Source of the DNA: Acidimicrobiales bacterium
Lineage (GTDB): Bacteria > Actinomycetota > Acidimicrobiia > Acidimicrobiales > SHLQ01
Assembly (NCBI GenBank): GCA_013002375.1
Contig: JABDJW010000066.1
Location: 1-8,636 of the forward strand
Reading direction: 5' to 3'
Length of the DNA stretch: 8,636 nt
The notes beneath the pieces are model-generated. The model had not been told where the DNA came from, searched no databases, and saw only the letters and a list, made by a program, of their open reading frames with translations. A program made the translations under genes and the position numbers. Positions within the stretch are counted from its first letter, which is position 1, and each line of letters begins with the position of its first letter. Positions 1 to 6,772 of this stretch are shown here, piece by piece.

Positions 1-1939
1 GCGTGGCGTCGATAGGTCCGCTGGCAGTTTGCAGCGTTAAGTTGCGGAGCGAGCCGTACGGCGATCCTTCCTGCCCTAGGTCTTGGTCGGTCAGCTTGCC
101 GACGACGGCGGGAGCGTTCGGGCCCCACACGCCCAGTGTCGTGATGTCGAGGGTGACGTCGTTGAAGGTGACCCCCGACTCGGGTAGGTGTTTCTTCACC
201 CAGAAGCTGTCGCGGCCGCCGTCGAACACACCGGTGACGATGCGCACCTTGTCCTCGCCGACCCGCATCATGGTGAGGTCGGAATGGAAGCCGCCGTCGG
301 GGGTGAGCCACGGGGTGTAGGTCGACGACCCGACCGGCTTGTCGACCTTGTTGACGGCGAGGTAGTCGGCGAACTCGACTGCGCCCGGGCCCTCGAGTTC
401 GTACACCTGGAAGGCCGAGAGGTCGACAATGCCGGCGTGCTCGCGAAGGTTCAGGTGCTCGGCCATGGTGATCGGCGACCACCAGCGGTTGTCCCACTCG
501 ACCGGGCGTTCGGTCAGCCCGTAGCGCTCGACGAGATCGGCGTTGGAGCCGTACCACTGCGGTCGCTCCCAGGTGCGAGCCGAGAAGAAGAAGGCGTCGA
601 GATCCTCCTCGCGGGAGAAGTAGGGGCTGACGGTCAGGTTCCGCTCGCTCTCCCACTGCTCGGAGGGGTGCACGATGCCGTAGGTCTTGTTGAAGTGTTC
701 GGCCGAACGGGCCCAGATGTGCTGGTCGGACTTCTCCTCGTCGTAGAAGCGGGCGATGTCGGCCCCGTGGGCGTCGATCACCCGGGGGTAGCCATGGGTC
801 ATCCACTCGGCGACGACCTGGGCCATCCCCGGACCTTCCTTGACCCACACCGCGGCCGCCGACCACAGGTTGCGGACCTCGGGAATCTCGCCGAGGCACG
901 GCATGGCGTCGGGGGTGAGCGACAGCAGGCCGTTGATGGCGTATTTGATCTCGGCGTCGCCGAGCATGTCCATCAACTCGATGGCTTGTTCCATCTGATC
1001 GTCGAAGTCGTCAGCGGTGAACGGCATCTCGGTCGGCGAGAGTGCGGCTTCGTCGTTGGAGGGGATCTCGTCGGGGTGGTGGAAGATCGGCCGGTGGGCG
1101 TACGAACCCACTTCCATCGAGCCGGCCGACTGGCGTTCGTAACAGAACGTGTCCATGTCGCGCACGATCGGGTAGCCGATCTCGTTGTTGGTCTCGGCCA
1201 GGATATCCATCGGCCCGACGTCGGCCATCTGGTGCACGGCCGGTACCAGGGGGATGTACGCGCCGGCCATGTTGGCGATGCGGTTGCTCCAGACGCCGCA
1301 GGCGATCACCACGTACTCGGCTTCGATCGTGCCCTTGTCGGTGACGACCGCTTTGATCTCGGCCTGGCCCGGCACGTGGCTGGGCTCGGTGATGAGATCG
1401 AGGACCTCGGTGTTCGCGAACACCTGGCAGCCGGCCTTCTCGATCGCCTCTTTGCGCATCTGGGTGCCGGTCTCGAGGCTGTCGACGACCGAGACGGTGG
1501 GGCAGTGGAAGCCGCCCAGGATGACGTCTTCGTTGATGAACGGGACCAGTTCCTTGACCTCGGCCGGGGTGAGCAGCTTGGCGTCGACGCCCCACGCGGT
1601 GGCCGATGTCATACGCCGTTCGAGTTCGTCCATGCGCTCCTGGGTGCGGGCGACTTCGATCCCGCCGGAGTCGACGCTCAGGCCCAGGTCGCGGTATTGG
1701 TTGGCGCTCTGCACACCGAGCAGTGCCATCTCCTTGTTGTGGTCGACTGGAAAGATGAAGTTCGAGGCGTGGCCGGTCGAGCCGCCCGGGTTGGGCAGCG
1801 GTCCTTTGTCGAGCAGCACGAGGTCGGTCCAGCCGAGGCGGGCCAGGTGCCCGACCAGGCAGTTGCCGACGATGCCGGCGCCGATCACGACGACGCGCGC
1901 CGAGGCTGGGAAGTCTGCTGAGGAGTCGGAGTCGCTCAT
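1..1939 (-). CDS. Dimethylglycine/sarcosine dehydrogenase-like FAD oxidoreductase with GcvT domain (3' end outside window)
   Basis: The frame is open for 646 codons from ATG at 1939 to the window edge, so the C-terminus is missing; full-length relatives have about 800-860 residues. Seen: an N-terminal FAD Rossmann motif VVVIGAGIVG (16-25) with an acidic D44 at the end of the next strand. PGGSTGHASN (51-60) follows, where H57 aligns with the histidine that carries covalent FAD in dimethylglycine oxidase/dehydrogenase. A segment near 205-232 (VIACGVWSNR, then VPAVHQM) is also typical of the family. From about residue 490 the sequence resembles the folate-binding GcvT fold, including TPDGGFHSDL (about 545). 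The family oxidatively demethylates dimethylglycine, sarcosine or similar amines and transfers the carbon to THF as 5,10-methylene-THF, in the cytoplasm. The exact substrate is not decidable here. Divergent one-carbon genes support the role. A weak ribosome site (AGAGG) lies about 12 bases before the ATG. Confidence 0.88.
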   Translation of the reverse strand, partial: MSDSDSSADFPASARVVVIGAGIVGNCLVGHLARLGWTDLVLLDKGPLPNPGGSTGHASNFIFPVDHNKEMALLGVQSANQYRDLGLSVDSGGIEVARTQERMDELERRMTSATAWGVDAKLLTPAEVKELVPFINEDVILGGFHCPTVSVVDSLETGTQMRKEAIEKAGCQVFANTEVLDLITEPSHVPGQAEIKAVVTDKGTIEAEYVVIACGVWSNRIANMAGAYIPLVPAVHQMADVGPMDILAETNNEIGYPIVRDMDTFCYERQSAGSMEVGSYAHRPIFHHPDEIPSNDEAALSPTEMPFTADDFDDQMEQAIELMDMLGDAEIKYAINGLLSLTPDAMPCLGEIPEVRNLWSAAAVWVKEGPGMAQVVAEWMTHGYPRVIDAHGADIARFYDEEKSDQHIWARSAEHFNKTYGIVHPSEQWESERNLTVSPYFSREEDLDAFFFSARTWERPQWYGSNADLVERYGLTERPVEWDNRWWSPITMAEHLNLREHAGIVDLSAFQVYELEGPGAVEFADYLAVNKVDKPVGSSTYTPWLTPDGGFHSDLTMMRVGEDKVRIVTGVFDGGRDSFWVKKHLPESGVTFNDVTLDITTLGVWGPNAPAVVGKLTDQDLGQEGSPYGSLRNLTLQTASGPIDAT

Positions 1940-2008
1940 CGGGGCGCGTGCCTCTTTTAAGCTCGGGGGACCTGGCCTTTCGGCGAGGATTCCACTACGT
2001 TTACCTGG

Positions 2009-2025
2009 TGTTCTGTAATACGGAC
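2009..2025. repeat. Degenerate copy of the operator-like repeat
   Basis: TGTTCTGTAATACGGAC matches the first 17 bases of the perfect palindrome downstream at 15 of 17 positions. It is only partly palindromic itself, with mismatches at the outer positions and at one inner pair. The copies start 18 bp apart, close to two helical turns, as expected if two regulator dimers bind side by side on nearly the same face of the DNA. The regulator is unknown. Confidence 0.6.
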
Positions 2026-2026
2026 T

Positions 2027-2045
2027 TGTTCCGTAATACGGAACA
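2027..2045. promoter_or_regulatory. Perfect 19-bp palindrome, probable operator for a dimeric regulator
   Basis: TGTTCCGTAATACGGAACA is a perfect inverted repeat with 9-base arms around a central A at 2036. It lies about 97 bases from the minus-strand start and 115 bases from the fhs start, so one bound regulator could control both directions. Size and symmetry fit a dimeric helix-turn-helix repressor or activator; IclR- and GntR-type regulators use palindromes of this general size. The family assignment is a guess, and no regulator gene is in the window. Confidence 0.65.
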
Positions 2046-2150
2046 TACCGGTCTGATCTCGGAGTGTCGAGTAGATCCGGCGTCGGAGAATCTAGTCCGG
2101 TTTGGGGTGGCCGTCTGACCCGGTTCGGGTGGGCCGAATAGAGAGGTGCC

Positions 2151-3848
2151 ATGAGCTTTCCGTCCGATCTCGAGATCGCGAACCAGGCGGTGCTCAAACC
2201 ATTGCCCGAGATCGCCGAGCAGGCCGGGATTCCGACCGATCTGCTCGAGCCCTATGGCCATGCTGCGGCCAAGGTCTCGCTCGACGCGATCGAGGCCATG
2301 GCCGATCGGCCCAAGGCCAAGTATGTCGTCGTCTCGGCCATCACCCCGACCCCGTTGGGTGAGGGAAAGACCACCACGGCGGTCGGGCTCGGCCAGGCGT
2401 TCCAACACATCGGCCGTTCGGCCACCATCGCCATCCGTCAGCCCTCGATGGGCCCGACGTTTGGCATCAAGGGCGGTGCGGCCGGCGGTGGCTACAGCCA
2501 GGTGGTGCCGATGGAGCAGTTCAACCTGCACCTCACCGGCGACATGCATGCGGTCACCGCGGCCCACAACATGTGCTCGGCCATGCTCGACGCGCACCTC
2601 TATCACGGCAACGAGCTCGGCCTCGATCTGCACAACATCACCTGGCGCCGGGTGCTCGACGTGAACGATCGCGCGTTGCGCAACCTGGTCGTCGGCCTGG
2701 GCGGTCGCCTCGACGGTGTGCCCCGCGAGACCGGCTTCGACATCACCGCGGCGAGCGAGGTCATGGCCACCTTGTCGCTGTGCACCTCGCTGCAGGATCT
2801 TCGGGCCCGCCTCGGCCGCATCGTGGTCGGCTACACCAAGGCCGGCTCGCCGGTCACCGCCGAGGAGCTTCAGGCTGCGGGTTCGATGACGGTCATCCTC
2901 AAGGACGCCATAAAGCCGAACCTGATGCAAACGCTCGAAGGCACGCCGGCGCTCGTGCACACCGGGCCGTTCGGCAACATCGCCACCGGCAACAGCTCGA
3001 TCGTGGCCGACCAGATCGGCATCCACACCGGCGACTTCCTGTTGACCGAGGCCGGCTTCGGCGCCGATATGGGGGCGGAACGTTTCTTCAACATCAAATG
3101 CCGGTACTCGGGTATGGCCCCCGATGCGGCCGTGCTGGTCGCCACGGTGCGCGGCCTCAAGGCCCACAGCGGCAATCACAAGATCGTCGCCGGGAAGCCG
3201 CTGCCGGACGCCCTGTTGGCCGAGAACCCCGATGAAGTACACGCCGGCGGCGACAACCTCCGCAAGCAGCTCGAGAACATGCAGGCCCACGGCTGCACGC
3301 CGGTGGTGGCCATCAATGTCTTTCCCGGCGATCACGACGCCGACATCGCGGCCATCCACGAGATCGCCAGTGAGTACGGCGCCCGGGCGGCGGTCAGCAC
3401 CCACTTCAGCGATGGTGGCCCCGGCGCGAAAGAACTCGCCGCTGCGGTGGCCGAAGCGGCCGAGGAACCGTCGCAATTCGAAGTGTTGTATCCCGATGAC
3501 CTTCCGCTGAAGGACAAGATCAACGCGGTCGCGACCAGGGTCTACGGCGCCGACGGGGTCGAGTACACCGCGGCTGCCGACAAGCAGCTCGATACCTACG
3601 AAGCCGCCGGGTTCGGCAACCTGCCGGTGTGCATCGCCAAGAGCCATCTGTCGCTCACCCACGACGCCAAGCTCAAGGGCGCGCCCACCGGGTGGACCCT
3701 GCCGGTGCGCGAGGTGCGGGCGTCGGTCGGCGCCGGGTTCATCTACCCGATCTGTGGCGACATGCGCACCATGCCGGGCCTCGGGAAGACCCCGGCGGCC
3801 CAGAAGATCGACATCGACGCCGACGGCAACGTGGTCAATCTCAGTTAG
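2151..3848 (+). CDS. fhs: Formate--tetrahydrofolate ligase (10-formyl-THF synthetase)
   Basis: It catalyses formate + ATP + THF = 10-formyl-THF + ADP + Pi in the cytoplasm and can run backwards to give ATP and formate. The 565-residue length fits the family (about 555-560). Seen: nucleotide-binding loop TPTPLGEGKTT (65-75), the family signature GIKGGAAGGGYSQ (105-117), FNLHLTGD (124-131), and the second signature VATVRGLKAHSG (330-341). The sequence looks intact to the C-terminus. The ATG at 2151 is preceded by GAGAGG at 2141-2146, and the family alignment starts near this residue. It heads the plus-strand gene set, opposite a demethylating dehydrogenase and upstream of formate dehydrogenase genes. 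In that setting the formate-releasing, ATP-yielding direction is plausible, though direction cannot be read from sequence. Confidence 0.97.
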   Translation: MSFPSDLEIANQAVLKPLPEIAEQAGIPTDLLEPYGHAAAKVSLDAIEAMADRPKAKYVVVSAITPTPLGEGKTTTAVGLGQAFQHIGRSATIAIRQPSMGPTFGIKGGAAGGGYSQVVPMEQFNLHLTGDMHAVTAAHNMCSAMLDAHLYHGNELGLDLHNITWRRVLDVNDRALRNLVVGLGGRLDGVPRETGFDITAASEVMATLSLCTSLQDLRARLGRIVVGYTKAGSPVTAEELQAAGSMTVILKDAIKPNLMQTLEGTPALVHTGPFGNIATGNSSIVADQIGIHTGDFLLTEAGFGADMGAERFFNIKCRYSGMAPDAAVLVATVRGLKAHSGNHKIVAGKPLPDALLAENPDEVHAGGDNLRKQLENMQAHGCTPVVAINVFPGDHDADIAAIHEIASEYGARAAVSTHFSDGGPGAKELAAAVAEAAEEPSQFEVLYPDDLPLKDKINAVATRVYGADGVEYTAAADKQLDTYEAAGFGNLPVCIAKSHLSLTHDAKLKGAPTGWTLPVREVRASVGAGFIYPICGDMRTMPGLGKTPAAQKIDIDADGNVVNLS

Positions 3849-3872
3849 TCAGGCTCAGCTGGTCAGGCTCAG
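3848..3872 (+). repeat. Short tandem direct repeat in the fhs-metF gap
   Basis: GTCAGGCTCAG occurs at 3848-3858 and again exactly at 3862-3872, a 14-bp period. The first copy begins in the last base of the fhs stop codon (TAG, 3846-3848). It could be a small tandem duplication or a protein or RNA site; no known element is recognised. Confidence 0.5.
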
Positions 3873-3873
3873 T

Positions 3874-3888
3874 GAGCGCCTCGCGCTC
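3874..3888 (+). other. Small GC-rich hairpin before metF
   Basis: GAGCGC at 3874-3879 and GCGCTC at 3883-3888 form a perfect 6-bp stem with a 3-base loop. Only two T residues follow, so it is a poor intrinsic terminator. It ends 21 bases before the metF start codon and just before the probable ribosome site GAAAGG (3896-3901). It may influence mRNA stability or relative expression, or mean nothing. Confidence 0.35.
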
Positions 3889-3909
3889 TTCCCTCGAAAG
3901 GCATCTGTG

Positions 3910-4797
3910 ATGAGCAACTCCTCGGTCACCCCGGATCCGCAGGTCGTTCGCGCCGGCTATGAGCGGCTGGTCGAGAACTTCATCTACGAGCTGATCCCGA
4001 TGAAGTCGGCGCCGGACAAGATTGGCGAACTGCCGCCCGGGTCGACGGTGTCGGTCACCTGTTCGCCGGCGCACGGCATCGGCGAGACCCTCGAGCTGGC
4101 GAAGCAGATCGCGGCGGCCGGCCACCGGCCCATCCCACACCTCGCGGCTCGAACCGTCACGAGCCGCCACGAACTTCGCGACGCAATCGGCATACTCGAC
4201 GATTTGGGGCTCACCGAAGTCTTCGTCATCGCCGGCGACGCCGAGCAACCGAGGGGTCCGTGGTTCGACTCGATCGAGTTCCTCACCGATCTGCTCGAGA
4301 TGGCACCCAACCTGCAAGCGGTGGGCTTCGGCTCCTATCCCGACGGCCATCCCGCGATCGACGCAGAGCGACTCTCCGCCGCCCTTCTGGCCAAGCAGGC
4401 GCTGTTGGCCGAGGCCGGCGTGGCCGCGCACACCTCGACCCAGATGTGCTTCGACCCCCAACAACTCATCAGCTGGCTCGCCTCGGTTCGTCGCGCCGGT
4501 TTCACCGCGCCGGTCCGGCTGGGTGTTCCCGGGGCCATCGATCGGATGAAGCTGATGAAGATGGGAATGCGGCTCGGGGTCGGTGCCTCGCTCAGCTACC
4601 TCCGGAAGAACCGTTCGAGCCTCACCAAGATGTTCATCAGCACGGGCTATGACCCCGGCGAACTGATCGGGCCGATGAGCGCCCACGCCGAGGCGCTGGG
4701 CATCGAGGGTGTCCACTGCTTCACCTTCAACAACGTGGCCGCCACGGTCGAATGGCACGCCGGGCAGCGTCGCGCCTTGGCCGACGAGCCCGCGTAG
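3910..4797 (+). CDS. metF: Methylenetetrahydrofolate reductase family protein
   Basis: This 295-residue protein has the MTHFR TIM-barrel layout. The family interconverts 5,10-methylene-THF and 5-methyl-THF using FAD. Positions matching E. coli MetF functional sites are visible: YELIP with E27 (the catalytic Glu of FEFFP), IAGD with D110 (the folate/FAD-site Asp of LRGD), YPDGHP (143-148, E. coli YPEVHP) and STQMCFD with Q178 (E. coli ITQFFFD). Divergence elsewhere is considerable, so it is a distant member and could use a different folate or electron donor. The ATG at 3910 was chosen because GAAAGG at 3896-3901 precedes it at good spacing and family similarity begins shortly after; the frame stays open upstream into the end of fhs, but that part lacks similarity. 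A GTG directly before the ATG is an alternative. It lies 61 bases after fhs and 25 bases before fdhA, consistent with one operon. Confidence 0.85.
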   Translation: MSNSSVTPDPQVVRAGYERLVENFIYELIPMKSAPDKIGELPPGSTVSVTCSPAHGIGETLELAKQIAAAGHRPIPHLAARTVTSRHELRDAIGILDDLGLTEVFVIAGDAEQPRGPWFDSIEFLTDLLEMAPNLQAVGFGSYPDGHPAIDAERLSAALLAKQALLAEAGVAAHTSTQMCFDPQQLISWLASVRRAGFTAPVRLGVPGAIDRMKLMKMGMRLGVGASLSYLRKNRSSLTKMFISTGYDPGELIGPMSAHAEALGIEGVHCFTFNNVAATVEWHAGQRRALADEPA

Positions 4798-4822
4798 TCT
4801 TGGCCGTACAGGGGGTACGCAC

Positions 4823-6769
4823 ATGAGCAAGCTGTCGACCAGCGCCCACCGGACCGAACCGCATCGACCCAAGCCGCGGCTGACCGCCCCGATGGTGCGC
4901 CGCGACGGTGGCTTGGTCGAGGTCTCGTGGGACGAAGCCCTCGATCGGGCCGCAGCCGGACTCGCCCGGGCCAAGGCCATCGGGCCGCGCCGCTACGGCA
5001 TGTTCTCGTGCTCGAAGAGCACCAACGAGATGAACTACGTGGCCCAGAAGTTCGCCCGGATGGTCATGGGGTCGAACAACATCGACTCCTGCAACCGAAC
5101 TTGACACGCTCCTTCGGTCGTCGGTCTGGCGACAGTCTTCGGCGCCGGCGGCGGCACCTGTTCGTACCGGGAGATCGAGGAAGCCGATGTCATCGTGTTG
5201 TGGGGCTCGAACGCTCGCGAGGCGCACCCCATCTTCTTCCATCACCTGCTGAAGGGGCTCGAGAACGGCGCGACGATGTATGCGGTCGATCCCCGACGGA
5301 CCGCGTCGGCCAAGTTCGCCGACGTGTGGCTCGGCATCGACGTCGGCAGCGATGTCGCGTTGGCCAACGCCATCGGCCGCGAGATCATTGCAGCCGGTTT
5401 GGTGCATCAGGACTTCATCGACCACGCCACCCAGGGCTTCGCCGAGTACCGGGCGGCGGTCGAGCCCTACACCCTCGACGTCGCGGCGGAGATCTGTGGC
5501 GTACCGGCCGAGGCGATCCGCGAGCTGGCCCACGCGTATGCCACCGCCGACAAAGCCCAGATCCTGTGGACGCTCGGCATCACCGAGCATCACAACGCGG
5601 TCGACAACGTGTTGGCCCTCTGCAATCTGGCACTGCTCACCGGGCATGTCGGGCGGTGGGGTTCCGGCCTGGTGCCGCTGCGGGGCCAGAACAACGTGCA
5701 GGGCGGTGGCGACATGGGCGCGCTGCCCGACAAGCTGCCGGGATTCCAGAACATCGACGACGATGTCGCCCGCGGCAAGTTCGAAGCGATCTACGGCCGC
5801 GATCTCAACCCGGAGCCCGGGCTGCACCTCACCCTCATGTTCGAGGCCATGGAGCGGGGTGACCTCACCGCGGTGTACGTCATCGGTGAGAACCCGGCCG
5901 ACAGCGAGGCCGATATCCAGCACGCCCGCAAGCTGCTGTCCGGGCTCGACACCCTGATCGTGCAGGACATCTTCTTGACCCGCACGGCCGAGCTGGCCGA
6001 CGTCGTGTTCCCGGCGTCGGTCGCATGGGCCGAGACCGACGGCACCGTCACCTCGTCGGAGCGGCGGGTACAGCGGGTGCGGCCTGCAGTGGAACCCCCC
6101 GGCAAGGCTCGCGACGACATCTGGATCATGCACGAGCTGGCCGCCCGGCTCGGCGTCGACTTGGGGGTGACCGAACCGGAAATGGTGTGGGACGAACTGC
6201 GCTCTCTCTCGCCGATGCACGCGGGCATGAGCTATGAACGGCTCGAGGCCGAAGGTGGCTTGCAGTGGCCGTGCCCATCGCTCGACCATCCGGGTTCGTT
6301 GTTCTTGCACGGCTGGCTGTGGGAGCCAGATCTCGGCGGTCACGAGCCCGCTCCGTTCAGCGCCCTGGTGCACGCGGGCCCCAAAGAGGAACTGTCGGAC
6401 GCGTTCCCACTGCGTCTCACCACCGGACGGGCCCTCGACTCCTACAACACCGGCGTGCAATCGGGTGGCTACGACTCGCCCATTCGGTATGGCGATGCCC
6501 TCGACATGAACCCGGCCGACGTCGCCGAGCTGGGCCTGGCCGACGGTGAGCGGGTGTTGGTTTCCTCGCCGCGCGGTTCGGTCGAGATGGCGGTCCGGGT
6601 TCAGCCCGACATTCCGGTCGGCTTGACCTTCACCACCTTCCACTTCCCCGAGCTGGTCGATACCAACGTGTTGACCAACGACGCCTGGGATCCCCGCAGC
6701 GGCACTGCGGAGTTCAAGGCCGCAGCCATCCGCGTCCAGAAGATCGATACCGCGAAGCGGCCGGGCTAG
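4823..6769 (+). CDS. fdhA: Selenocysteine-containing formate dehydrogenase catalytic subunit (Mo/W-bis-MGD), without N-terminal [4Fe-4S] domain
   Basis: It oxidises formate to CO2 at a Mo or W bis-pterin site. The reading frame is continuous from ATG 4823 to TAG 6767-6769 except for one TGA at 5102-5104, read here as selenocysteine 94, giving 648 residues. Seen: APMVRRDGG and SWDEALD near the N-terminus, SCNRT-U-HAPSVVGLA with Sec94-His95, LRGQNNVQGGGDMGALPD with R287, VQDIFLTRTAELADVVFP, and a C-terminal dinucleotide-binding domain (about 530-645) ending WDPRSGTAEFKAAAIRV. The Sec-to-Arg distance (193) equals that of E. coli FdhH (U140 to R333). Only about 20 cysteine-free residues precede the catalytic domain, where relatives carry a CxxC [4Fe-4S] domain. 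The frame upstream of 4823 shows no such domain, so the start is not simply misplaced. The ribosome site GGGGGT at 4811-4816 supports this ATG. It is coupled to the diaphorase gene only 3 bases downstream, so NAD is the likely acceptor. Confidence 0.92.
5102..5104 (+). other. In-frame UGA recoded as selenocysteine
   Basis: TGA interrupts an otherwise intact formate dehydrogenase frame between CNRT and HAPSVVG, exactly where the family has its catalytic Sec or Cys followed by an invariant His. No frame change is needed across it, and both sides are fully conserved protein. This requires SelA, SelB, SelD and tRNA-Sec encoded elsewhere in the genome; none is in this window. Confidence 0.93.
5105..5137 (+). 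promoter_or_regulatory. Probable bacterial SECIS element within fdhA
   Basis: Just after the UGA, GTCG (5120-5123) pairs with CGAC (5130-5133) around the six-base loop GTCTGG. The loop starts with G-U, the feature bound by SelB. Counting U of UGA as 1, the loop G and U are positions 23 and 24, and GGUCUG occupies 22-27. From memory this is the same sequence at the same offset as in E. coli fdhF. A U is present at position 17, where the E. coli element has its bulged U, but the lower stem here is weak. The pairing was found by eye and not folded computationally. Confidence 0.75.
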
Positions 6770-6772
6770 CGC

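Larger units (their letters stand above)
1940..2150. promoter_or_regulatory. Divergent intergenic region between the dehydrogenase gene and fhs
   Basis: This 211-bp gap separates two divergent starts (ATG at 1939 on the minus strand, ATG at 2151 on the plus strand), so it must hold the promoters for both directions. Its AT content around 1990-2050 is visibly higher than that of the flanking genes. A tandem pair of palindrome-like sites lies near its middle (listed separately). I could not identify convincing -35/-10 pairs in either direction, and I saw no recognisable riboswitch core. Confidence 0.7.

Noticed and set aside
188..1921. A 577-codon plus-strand open frame
   Set aside because: It is antisense to the dehydrogenase gene, whose minus-strand translation shows clear FAD and GcvT motifs; the plus-strand product resembles nothing.
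1940..2150. A glycine or THF riboswitch upstream of fhs
   Set aside because: The gene context makes one plausible, but I could see no conserved aptamer core by eye; the visible structure is a DNA palindrome.
2001..3662. A 553-codon minus-strand open frame
   Set aside because: It is antisense to fhs and extends into the divergent promoter region and through the operator palindrome; its low-complexity product has no family features.
3874..3890. An intrinsic terminator between fhs and metF
   Set aside because: The stem is only 6 bp and is followed by just two T residues, so termination is unlikely; the downstream genes appear to belong to the same transcript.
5102..5104. A nonsense mutation or sequencing error splitting fdhA into a pseudogene
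   Set aside because: The TGA lies precisely at the catalytic Sec/Cys codon, the frame is unchanged on both sides, no other in-frame stop exists, and a SECIS-like hairpin follows.
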